Below, piece after piece: positions 1 to 5,409 of a DNA stretch of 10,564 nt. The position numbers were made by a program, and so were the translations under genes. Source of the stretch: an uncultured Thermoleophilia bacterium (GTDB taxonomy: Bacteria; Actinomycetota; Thermoleophilia; UBA2241); contig CAIWHY010000529.1 of assembly GCA_903912585.1 (NCBI GenBank), positions 1 to 10,564 on the forward strand, given 5' to 3'. The first letter of the stretch is position 1. Each line of letters starts with the position of its first letter. The notes below the pieces were generated by a model. That model saw only the letters and a program-made list of their open reading frames with translations, searched no databases and was not told the origin of the DNA.

Positions 1-1
1 C

Positions 2-760
2 CCGGTCGCCTACCAGCGGATCTCCCGCTCCGCCGGGTCGGCCTCCGCCGGGTCGGCCTCCGCCGGGCCGGCCTCCGCGCGGCCGGGCTCCGCGGCCTCT
101 GCGTCCGGCCCAGCCTCCGCGTCCGGCTCCGCCTCTGCACACGGCCTCGCCTCTGCGTCCGGCCCCGCCTCTGCGTCCGGCCCCGCCTCCGCGTCCGGCT
201 CCGCCTCTGCACACGGCCTCGCCTCTGCGTCCGGCCCCGCCGCGCCGGCGCTCCTGCTCGATCCGCGCCTGCGCGAGATCGACCTCGGCGACTACGAGGG
301 CCGCTCGTGGGAGGAGTTCGAGGCCGACGAGGCGCTCACGGCCGCCTTCGCCGTCGACCCCTACGGGACGGCGCTCCCCGGCGGCGAGTCGCTGGCGCAC
401 ATCGAGGCGCGCGTCATGGCGGCGGTCGCCGACATCCTCGCCGCCCACGGGCTGCGCGACGACGGCGGCCTGACCACGGAGTCCGTCGCGACCGCCGACG
501 CCAGCGCCTCCGCGGCCGGCTTCCACGCCTCCGAGCCGGGTGAAGCGGCCTGCATCGTCAGCCACGACGGGCCGATCCGCGCGATCCTCAACCACTACCT
601 CGGGGTGCCGCCGGAGAAGTGGTGGGCGTTGTCCACCACGCACGGCGGCGTCTCGCTGCTGGAGTTCAACGGCGGCTGGGTCAACATCCGCTTCGTGAAT
701 GCCACGAGCCACCTCGAAGGGCTGGCCGAAGCCGCGCACGCGCCGTCCGGCGCGGACTGA
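2..760 (+). CDS. cobC: Histidine phosphatase, alpha-ribazole phosphatase (CobC)-like, 5' end outside window
   Basis: The frame is open from the left edge to a TGA at 758-760, so the N-terminus with the first catalytic RHG motif is missing. Visible core motifs are LREIDLGDYEGRSWEEF (about 269-319), PGGES (around 380) and VSHDGPIRAILNHYLGVP (557-610), which holds the second active-site His at 563-565. A C-terminal NATSHLEGL segment also fits alpha-ribazole-phosphate phosphatases, which remove the phosphate in cobalamin nucleotide-loop assembly. CbiB follows after 20 bp, which supports the B12 role over a generic phosphoglycerate-mutase-like function. Upstream of the core the frame encodes about 70 residues of Ala/Ser/Gly repeats where the family normally has the SPLxRAxxTA helix region. 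A second Ala/Ser-rich insert lies just before VSHDG. The ATG at 416 is inside the fold and is not the real start. The family call is firm; the exact substrate is inferred. Confidence 0.82.
   Translation, partial: PVAYQRISRSAGSASAGSASAGPASARPGSAASASGPASASGSASAHGLASASGPASASGPASASGSASAHGLASASGPAAPALLLDPRLREIDLGDYEGRSWEEFEADEALTAAFAVDPYGTALPGGESLAHIEARVMAAVADILAAHGLRDDGGLTTESVATADASASAAGFHASEPGEAACIVSHDGPIRAILNHYLGVPPEKWWALSTTHGGVSLLEFNGGWVNIRFVNATSHLEGLAEAAHAPSGAD
29..88 (+). repeat. 15-bp tandem repeat, four units, coding SAGSA
   Basis: Units at 29-43, 44-58 and 59-73 (TCCGCCGGGTCGGCC type) are nearly identical; a fourth, degenerate unit is at 74-88. The period is a multiple of three, so each unit adds five residues (SAGSA, SAGSA, SAGPA, SARPG) to the phosphatase frame. 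It leads directly into the 18-bp array. Confidence 0.85.
95..238 (+). repeat. 18-bp minisatellite, eight units arranged as a 72-bp duplication
   Basis: Eight consecutive 18-bp units begin with GCCTC(T/C)GC. In the phosphatase frame they read ASASGP, ASASGS, ASAHGL, ASASGP, and the same order again. The segment 95-169 matches 167-241 with a single mismatch (A at 112, C at 184). The newest event was therefore a duplication of a four-unit, 72-bp block. Both periods preserve the reading frame. Confidence 0.92.
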
Positions 761-780
761 CGCCAGGCCCAGGGCCGGCC

Positions 781-1731
781 GTGCTCTTCCTCCCGGGCGA
801 CTGGCGGCTCGCCGGCGCCACCGTCCTCCTCGCCGGCCTGTTCGACATCGCGCTCGGCGAGCCGCCGGCCGCGCTGCACCCTGTCGTCTGGATGGGCCGG
901 CTGATCGGCGCGTTCATGGCGCGCCGGCCACACGGCCGTCCCCGCGCCGAGCTCGCCTACGGCCTCCTCGTCGTACTGGCGACTGCCGGCTCCGCTGCGC
1001 TCGCCGGCGTTGCCCTGACCCTCGTCCTGGGCCGCCTGCCCTGGTGGGTCGCGCTGCCCGCCGGCGCCTGGATGCTCAAGACGACGTTTTCGCTGCGCGG
1101 CCTCGTGCGCGCCGGCCGGGACGTGCAGCGCGCGCTCGGCAGTGACACCGTCGGCGCCAGGGCGCTCCTCTCCGCGCTCGTCAGCCGCTCCGCCGACCTC
1201 GACCCGCCGCTCATCGTGTCGGCCACCATCGAGTCGCTGGCGGAGAACCTCACCGACAGCGTCGTCTCGCCGCTCCTGTACTACGCGCTGCTGGGGCTGC
1301 CCGGCGCGCTCGCCTACCGCGCCGTCAACACCATGGACGCGATGATGGGATACAGGGACGACCGCGAGTACGTCGGCAAGGTCGCGGCGCGGAGCGACGA
1401 CGCCGCCAATTGGGTCCCGACGCGGCTCGCGGCACTGCTCATCGTGGCCGCCGCGGCGCTCAAGCGCACGGCCCGGGCCGCCTGGACGGCGATGCGCACG
1501 CAGCACCGGCCGGAGTACGGGCCCAACAAGACGCTCGCCATCGCGACGATGGCCGGCGCGCTCGGCGTGCAGTTGCGCAAGCCGGGCGCCTACTCGCTCG
1601 GGTCGGCCGGGCGCCCGCTGACCGCCGCCGTGATCGGCGACGCGGCGTGGTTCGTCTGGGTCGCCGGCGGCGCCGCCATCGCCGCTGCCGCCGTCCTCGC
1701 CGCGGTGCTCGCGGCTTGGGCGGCCGCCTGA
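781..1731 (+). CDS. cbiB: Adenosylcobinamide-phosphate synthase CbiB/CobD
   Basis: This integral membrane enzyme attaches aminopropanol (or its phosphate) to adenosylcobyric acid, giving adenosylcobinamide (phosphate), the step before nucleotide-loop assembly. With the GTG at 781 as start it is 316 residues, the usual family length. Family motifs in order: FDIALGEPP and HPVVWMGRLI (21-42), KTTFSLRGL (100-108), AGRDVQRAL (111-119), the strongly conserved ESLAENLTDSVVSPLLYY (151-168), NTMDAMMGYRDDREYVGK (183-200), ANWVPTRL (209-216), PNKTLAIATMAG (248-259) and KPGAYSLG (267-274). Hydrophobic segments near both ends and in the middle fit a polytopic membrane protein. The frame extends further upstream, but that part overlaps the phosphatase and lacks family sequence, so GTG 781 is preferred although no strong ribosome binding site precedes it. 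Confidence 0.93.
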   Translation: MLFLPGDWRLAGATVLLAGLFDIALGEPPAALHPVVWMGRLIGAFMARRPHGRPRAELAYGLLVVLATAGSAALAGVALTLVLGRLPWWVALPAGAWMLKTTFSLRGLVRAGRDVQRALGSDTVGARALLSALVSRSADLDPPLIVSATIESLAENLTDSVVSPLLYYALLGLPGALAYRAVNTMDAMMGYRDDREYVGKVAARSDDAANWVPTRLAALLIVAAAALKRTARAAWTAMRTQHRPEYGPNKTLAIATMAGALGVQLRKPGAYSLGSAGRPLTAAVIGDAAWFVWVAGGAAIAAAAVLAAVLAAWAAA

Positions 1732-1737
1732 GCGAGG

Positions 1738-1769
1738 CCGCGCCGGCCCGCGCCGTCGCGCCGGCGCGG
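1738..1769 (+). terminator. GC-only hairpin after cbiB, possible terminator
   Basis: CCGCGCCGGC (1738-1747) and GCCGGCGCGG (1760-1769) are perfect 10-bp inverted repeats with a 12-nt loop, 7 bp after the cbiB stop. No T-run follows. It could be a non-canonical terminator or only an mRNA 3' structure; in DNA this GC-rich, chance is also possible. Confidence 0.35.
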
Positions 1770-1807
1770 GATTGGCCCCGGCGGCAGGCGGGAAGGCACA
1801 GCGCAGC

Positions 1808-2722
1808 ATGAAGAAGACCGACCGCAACGCGCTCGTCGCCTTCCCCATCGTCGTCCTCATCGGCGCGGGGATCGCCTTGGCGGGCAGCCAGGGCGGGGCC
1901 AAGGCCGGCGGGATCCCGGTGTTCGCGCTCTGCGTCGCCTTGGCCTTCGCGATCCAGTGGCTGGCCTTCATCCCGGCGTTCATCTTTCAGACCGAGCGCT
2001 TCTACGACCTGACCGGCAGCCTCACGTACATCGCCGTGACGATCGTCGCCGTGCTGCTGGGGCCAACGCCCGACACCCGTTCGTACGTGCTGCTCGCGCT
2101 GGTCCTGGTCTGGGCCGTGCGCCTCGGCAGCTACCTCTTCACGCGCATCCGCAAGGTCGGCAAGGACGACCGCTTCGACGCCATCAAACCGTCCTTCATC
2201 CGCTTCCTGAACACGTGGACGCTGCAGGCGCTCTGGGTGAGCATCACGCTGGCGGCGGCGCTGGCCGCGATCACGACCGACGTGCGCAAGGGTTTCGGCC
2301 TCCTCGCCATCATCGGGCTCGTCGTCTGGCTGGTGGGATTCGGGCTGGAGGCGACGGCCGATCGCCAGAAGAGCCTCTTCCGCGCAGACCCCGTCAACAA
2401 GGGCACGTTCATCCACACCGGCGTCTGGGCCTGGTCGCGCCACCCAAACTACTTCGGCGAGATCACCCTGTGGGTCGGCGTGGCGCTGATCGCCGTACCG
2501 GTGCTGCACGGCTGGCAGTGGGCGACGCTCATCTCGCCCGTCTTCGTCTTCCTGCTCATCACGCGCCTCAGCGGCGTGCCCATGCTCGAGAAGAAGGCCG
2601 ACGCGAAGTGGGGCGGCCAGCAGGACTACGAGGCCTACAAGAAGCGCACGCCGGTGCTCGTGCCGCGGCCGCCGCGGGCGGCGGCCTTGCCGCGGGCGGC
2701 GTCGGGTGACCCGGAGCGATGA
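1808..2722 (+). CDS. DUF1295 / steroid-5-alpha-reductase-like membrane protein
   Basis: A 304-residue polytopic membrane protein with about six to eight hydrophobic segments, e.g. residues 10-26, 36-60, 72-84, 92-104, 139-156, 163-180 and 219-233. The C-terminal half carries the family signature: E181, ADRQK (184-188), FR..P.N.G.F (191-201) and the SRHPNYFGE motif (210-218). These are shared by DUF1295 proteins and the wider 5-alpha-reductase / isoprenylcysteine methyltransferase fold, where this region binds a cofactor (NADPH or SAM). The reaction is unknown; an NADPH-dependent lipid or steroid-type reductase or a lipid methyltransferase are both possible. ATG 1808 is chosen because MKKTDRN directly precedes the first membrane helix and GGGAAGG lies about 12 nt upstream; an in-frame TTG at 1772 is less likely. 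The gene overlaps the next by ATGA, implying translational coupling. Confidence 0.85.
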   Translation: MKKTDRNALVAFPIVVLIGAGIALAGSQGGAKAGGIPVFALCVALAFAIQWLAFIPAFIFQTERFYDLTGSLTYIAVTIVAVLLGPTPDTRSYVLLALVLVWAVRLGSYLFTRIRKVGKDDRFDAIKPSFIRFLNTWTLQALWVSITLAAALAAITTDVRKGFGLLAIIGLVVWLVGFGLEATADRQKSLFRADPVNKGTFIHTGVWAWSRHPNYFGEITLWVGVALIAVPVLHGWQWATLISPVFVFLLITRLSGVPMLEKKADAKWGGQQDYEAYKKRTPVLVPRPPRAAALPRAASGDPER

Positions 2723-3195
2723 CGGCGAGCGAGGAATCACCCGCAGGTCCGCCGCCACGTAGCTTCTGGGTCGGCGTCGTCTCACGTGCGCACGTGTTGC
2801 TGGGCGTCGAGGGCGGCTTCATCCAGCTCAACCACGGCAAGAAGGCGCCGCTGACGAGATTCAAGGCGGGCGACGGTCTGGTGAGGTACTCGCCGCGGAC
2901 GACGTACCCGGACGGCGAGGTCCTGCAGGCCTTCACGGCCATCGGCAGGATCAAGTCCGCCGTGATCTACCAGGTCGAGATGACGCCGGATTTCGAGCCG
3001 TACCGGATCGACGTGGACTTCTTCGCGTGCGACGAGGCGCCGGTCCGCCCGCTCATCGACGAGCTCTCGTTCATCCGCAGCAAGACCCACTGGGGCGCGG
3101 CGTTCCGCTTCGGCCAGGTCAAGATTTCGGCTGAGGACTTCCTGCGCATCGCCACGGCGATGGGGTGCGACGCGTTCACGGTCGACCGGCCTTAG
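2719..3195 (+). CDS. EVE-domain protein (UPF0310-like)
   Basis: 158 residues, nearly all one EVE domain, a PUA-like fold whose characterised relatives bind modified nucleobases in DNA or RNA. Recognisable features in order: FWVGVVSRAHVLLGVEGGF (16-34) with the Trp/His pattern of the family, NHGKKAPLTRFKAGD (38-52), VRYSPRTTYPDGEVLQAFTAIG (55-76), then a RIDVDFF strand and the closing THWGAAFRFGQVKISAEDFLRI (123-144). The ATG lies in the ATGA overlap with the DUF1295 gene, so the two are probably translated together. No restriction or modification gene is next to it. Its TAG stop (3193-3195) forms part of a TAGACT box, a possible -10 element for the next gene. The family call is firm; the biological role is not known. 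Confidence 0.88.
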   Translation: MTASEESPAGPPPRSFWVGVVSRAHVLLGVEGGFIQLNHGKKAPLTRFKAGDGLVRYSPRTTYPDGEVLQAFTAIGRIKSAVIYQVEMTPDFEPYRIDVDFFACDEAPVRPLIDELSFIRSKTHWGAAFRFGQVKISAEDFLRIATAMGCDAFTVDRP

Positions 3196-3225
3196 ACTGC
3201 ACCCGTCGGGAGCTTGAGCGGGAGG
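3193..3225 (+). promoter_or_regulatory. Possible TAGACT -10 box and Shine-Dalgarno before the first GNAT gene
   Basis: TAGACT at 3193-3198 fits an actinobacterial TANNNT -10 element and overlaps the stop codon of the EVE gene. No convincing -35 was found. GGGAGGT at 3219-3225, 5 nt before ATG 3231, is a strong ribosome binding site and decides the start of the GNAT gene. The ribosome site is clear; the promoter is tentative. Confidence 0.5.
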
Positions 3226-3230
3226 TGCGG

Positions 3231-3713
3231 ATGGACCCGGTGCCCAGGTTCGAGGTCAGGCGAGGACTCACCACGGCGCAGGTGGACGATCTGCTCGGCC
3301 TGTACGCCGGCGAGTGGTGGACCAAGGATCGCACACCGGCCGACGTCGAACGGATGCTTGATGCCAGCGACCTCGTGTTCGCCGTGGTCGAGTGTTCGTC
3401 CGGGGCCGTCGTCGGGTTCGCGCGGGTACTCACCGACCGGGTCTACGTGGCACTGATCCTCGACGTGATCGTCGCGCCCGAGCACCGCGCGCGCGGTCTG
3501 GGCCGGCTCCTCGTCGAGACCATCCTGGAGGACTCCGGCCTTCAGGCTGTGAGGAGCATCGAGCTGGTCTGCCAGCCGGAACACGTCGCGTTCTACGAAC
3601 AGTGGGGCTTCTCAGCGTGCGTCGGGCGATCCGGGCTGATGCGGCGGATGGCGGACCCGCGGCTTGGTGCGCCCACCGGGCACGAGCCCTCGGCGGCCCC
3701 GCCCCATGACTGA
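3231..3713 (+). CDS. GNAT family N-acetyltransferase
   Basis: 160 residues. The GNAT acetyl-CoA site is at 78-95 (LDVIVAPEHRARGLGRLL), with the pyrophosphate-binding RARGLG turn at 87-91. The C-terminal PEHVAFYEQWGF (117-128) is the typical last-strand motif. The N-terminal half contains LYAGEWWTKDRTPADVERML, a pattern found in a common but uncharacterised acetyltransferase subgroup. The acceptor is unknown. The ATG at 3231 is chosen over an in-frame GTG at 3165 because GGGAGGT lies 5 nt upstream and the N-terminus then matches the family. The last 20 residues are a Pro/Ala-rich tail beyond the domain. The end overlaps an ATG at 3706 that opens the following pseudogene. Confidence 0.88.
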   Translation: MDPVPRFEVRRGLTTAQVDDLLGLYAGEWWTKDRTPADVERMLDASDLVFAVVECSSGAVVGFARVLTDRVYVALILDVIVAPEHRARGLGRLLVETILEDSGLQAVRSIELVCQPEHVAFYEQWGFSACVGRSGLMRRMADPRLGAPTGHEPSAAPPHD

Positions 3714-3890
3714 TATTCGCGGCGAGCGGGACGGCGACGCGGCGGCGATCCGCGCCGTCCTCGGCGAGCCGGCCTACGCGACGAGTACGGCGCCGGGCCG
3801 GCTTTCCAGGCGCTCGAGCTGCGGCCCGGGTCGATCCCCGCAGGCGCGGGGCTGGTTCGGTACGCACCGGAGTTCGCTTCCCTGGGGTAG
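3706..3890 (+). pseudogene. Remnant of a second GNAT acetyltransferase (YhbS-like) with its middle deleted and frame shifted
   Basis: From ATG 3706 the first frame reads MTDIRGERDGDAAAIRAVLG, the normal N-terminus of a GNAT protein, and then loses similarity. From 3771 the next frame reads GLRDEYGAGPAFQALELRPG and continues through AGLVRYAPEFASLG to a TAG at 3888-3890. That is the characteristic C-terminus of YhbS/COG3153-type acetyltransferases. The central part with the acetyl-CoA site is absent: about 60 codons remain of a family usually near 165-170, so roughly 100 codons seem lost and the two ends are out of frame. The unshifted frame runs on as nonsense to 3972, across the start of the next gene. 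The N-terminus still sits in an ATGA overlap with the intact GNAT gene, so it was probably once co-translated. Both ends are read directly; the deletion size is inferred. Confidence 0.75.
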
Positions 3891-3943
3891 GCCGTCATCC
3901 CGCGACCGCGGTCGGGGACCGGTCGGTCGCCACTCTGGCGCGG

Positions 3944-3959
3944 TAGACTGCGCAGCATG
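3944..3959 (+). promoter_or_regulatory. TAGACT -10 box seven bases before an ATG: possible leaderless start
   Basis: TAGACT (3944-3949) is followed by 7 nt and then ATG at 3957. Transcription initiating at the usual distance would begin at or one base before the A of the ATG. No ribosome binding site is present upstream, which agrees with leaderless translation. A clear -35 was not found. Short nested inverted repeats built from GACC/GGTC lie just upstream (3902-3930). Confidence 0.5.
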
Positions 3960-4520
3960 GACGCCTACTTGACCGAGCGCGACAAGATGCTCCGCGGCGA
4001 GCCCTACGACTCGTACGATCCGGAGCTGCTGACCGCCCGGTTCGCGGCGCGCCGCCTCACGCGCAGGTTGAGCGGCCTCGACCCGGAGGACGCCGCCGGC
4101 CGGGGCGAGGTCCTGCACGCCCTGCTCGGCGGCATCGGTCCCGGTTCCTGGGTCGAGGCGCCGTTCCACTGCGACTACGGCGCCCAGATCAGCATCGGCG
4201 CGCACGTCTTCATCAACATGGCCTGCGTGTTCCTCGATGCCGCCCCCATCACGCTCGGCGACGACGTCCAGCTGGGTCCCGGCGTCCAGCTGCTCACGTC
4301 GGACCACCCCCGGGACGCCGAACAACGCGCGAGCGGCGTGGAGTGGGCGTACCCGATCACGATCGGCGCCCGCGCCTGGCTCGGCGGCGGCGTGATCGTG
4401 CTGCCCGGCATGACCATCGGTGAGGACGCCGTCATCGGCGCCGGCAGCGTCGTCACGCGGCCGGTCCAGCCGGGCGTCGTGGCCGCGGGGAACCCGTGCC
4501 GCCCGATCGCGACGCCATGA
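3957..4520 (+). CDS. Maltose/galactoside O-acetyltransferase-like hexapeptide enzyme
   Basis: 187 residues, the standard length for the Maa/LacA/NodL group, which transfers acetyl from acetyl-CoA to sugar hydroxyls. The N-terminal 'Mac' region with MLRGEPYDSYDPELL is at 11-25. The left-handed beta-helix follows, with hexapeptide repeats (QISIGAHVFINMAC, ITLGDDVQLGPGVQ). The catalytic His of the family corresponds to His117 in LLTSDHPRD. The C-terminal signature WLGGGVIVLPGMTIGEDAVI and GAGSVVT..V, ending AAGNPCRPI, is complete. No key residue is missing. The start is ATG 3957, placed 7 nt after a TAGACT box with no Shine-Dalgarno. The sugar substrate cannot be told from sequence. Confidence 0.92.
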   Translation: MDAYLTERDKMLRGEPYDSYDPELLTARFAARRLTRRLSGLDPEDAAGRGEVLHALLGGIGPGSWVEAPFHCDYGAQISIGAHVFINMACVFLDAAPITLGDDVQLGPGVQLLTSDHPRDAEQRASGVEWAYPITIGARAWLGGGVIVLPGMTIGEDAVIGAGSVVTRPVQPGVVAAGNPCRPIATP

Positions 4521-4557
4521 AGCCTTCGCGTCGACCCAGCTTCGGCCGCGTGCGATC

Positions 4558-4566
4558 AAGGAGGAG
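4558..4566 (+). promoter_or_regulatory. Strong Shine-Dalgarno fixing a GTG start
   Basis: AAGGAGGAG lies immediately upstream of GTG 4570, with 3 nt between the end of this run and the start codon. It settles the GTG as the start of the dehydrogenase gene against in-frame starts further upstream that overlap the acetyltransferase gene. Confidence 0.8.
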
Positions 4567-4569
4567 CCC

Positions 4570-5379
4570 GTGAAGGAGTTCGGCGGCAAGAACGTGTTCC
4601 TGACCGGCGGTTCGAGCGGGATCGGGCTCGCGACGGCCAAGCAGCTCGCGGCGGCGGGCGCGGACGTCGTCATCTTCGCCCGCGACGCCGGGAAGCTCGC
4701 GGTCGCGCTCGAGCAGATCGAGAGCCGTCGCGTCGCCGCGGCGCAGCGCTTCGCCTGCCGGCCGCTCGACGTTGCGGACCACGCGGCCGTGACCGCGGTC
4801 ATGGGCGAGACCGTCGAGACTTTCGGCGCGCCCGACCTGCTGATCAACAACGTCGGGCGCGCCCTGCCGCACTATTTCGAGGACGTCACCTTCGAGCAGT
4901 TCGACGAGACCATGCGGACCAACCTGTACGGAGCGTGGAGCGCGACCGCGGCTCTGGTGCCGCACATGGGGGCCGGCGCCGCCATCGTCAACGTGTCGTC
5001 GATGGCCGGCTTCATGGGCGTCTTCGGCCTGTCCGACTACTGCGCCTCCAAGTTCGCCCTCGTCGGCTTCTCGGAGGCGCTTCGGCAGGAGCTTCGACCG
5101 CGCGGCATCGCCGTCTCGGTGTTGTGCCCGCCGGACACCGACACCCCGGGGCTCGCCCACGAGGACCTGACCAAGCCGGCGGAGACGAAGGCGGTGTCCG
5201 CCGGCGCCAAGCTCATGCAACCGGACGACGTCGCCAGGGACCTGATCAGAGGGATCGAGCGCGGGACCTTCATGATCGTCCCCGGCGGCGACGGCAAGCT
5301 GGCGTACTTCATGAAGCGGCACGCGCCCGGCGTGGTCGACGCGATCATGCGGCGCGGCATCCGCAAGGCCCGCGTGTAG
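4570..5379 (+). CDS. Short-chain dehydrogenase resembling 3-ketosphinganine (3-dehydrosphinganine) reductase
   Basis: 269 residues, classical SDR fold. The NAD(P)-binding TGGSSGIG is at 12-19, NNVG at 93-96, catalytic Ser144 in NVSS, and Tyr157/Lys161 in YCASK. ARD at 37-39 after the second strand has an Arg as in NADP(H) users. The substrate region SVLCPPDTDTPG (183-194), followed by a TKPAETK stretch (201-207), closely recalls the eukaryotic 3-ketodihydrosphingosine reductases (KDSR/Tsc10), which reduce 3-ketosphinganine in sphingolipid synthesis. No serine palmitoyltransferase gene is in the window, so the true substrate may be another long-chain ketone. The GTG start follows a strong ribosome binding site. 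It lies 49 bp after the sugar acetyltransferase and 30 bp before the amidase gene, probably in one transcript. SDR membership is certain; the KDSR-like call is from motif memory. Confidence 0.88.
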   Translation: MKEFGGKNVFLTGGSSGIGLATAKQLAAAGADVVIFARDAGKLAVALEQIESRRVAAAQRFACRPLDVADHAAVTAVMGETVETFGAPDLLINNVGRALPHYFEDVTFEQFDETMRTNLYGAWSATAALVPHMGAGAAIVNVSSMAGFMGVFGLSDYCASKFALVGFSEALRQELRPRGIAVSVLCPPDTDTPGLAHEDLTKPAETKAVSAGAKLMQPDDVARDLIRGIERGTFMIVPGGDGKLAYFMKRHAPGVVDAIMRRGIRKARV

Positions 5380-5409
5380 AGGGTAGACGTCGACCGAGGC
5401 GAGGTGCCG

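Noticed and set aside
29..241. Possible CRISPR array or origin iterons in the repeat at the left edge
   Set aside because: The units are contiguous with no spacers, keep the codon frame of the phosphatase and are GC-rich, so they are a coding minisatellite.
595..2785. Long - strand open frames (462 and 441 codons) opposite cbiB and the DUF1295 gene
   Set aside because: They mirror genes with full family motifs on the + strand and are Arg/Pro/Gly-rich with no recognisable fold.
3902..3930. Nested GACC/GGTC inverted repeats as a terminator or operator
   Set aside because: Short arms in very GC-rich DNA, no T-run and several competing pairings; not strong enough to annotate on its own.
3664..3972. 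A 102-codon + strand frame between the GNAT and sugar acetyltransferase genes
   Set aside because: Only its 20-odd residues from 3706 are protein-like; the rest is the shifted reading of a deleted GNAT gene, so it was called a pseudogene instead.
5380..5409. TAGACG before the amidase gene as another -10 box
   Set aside because: It ends in G instead of the conserved T, lies in a 30-bp gap within a likely operon, and has no -35.
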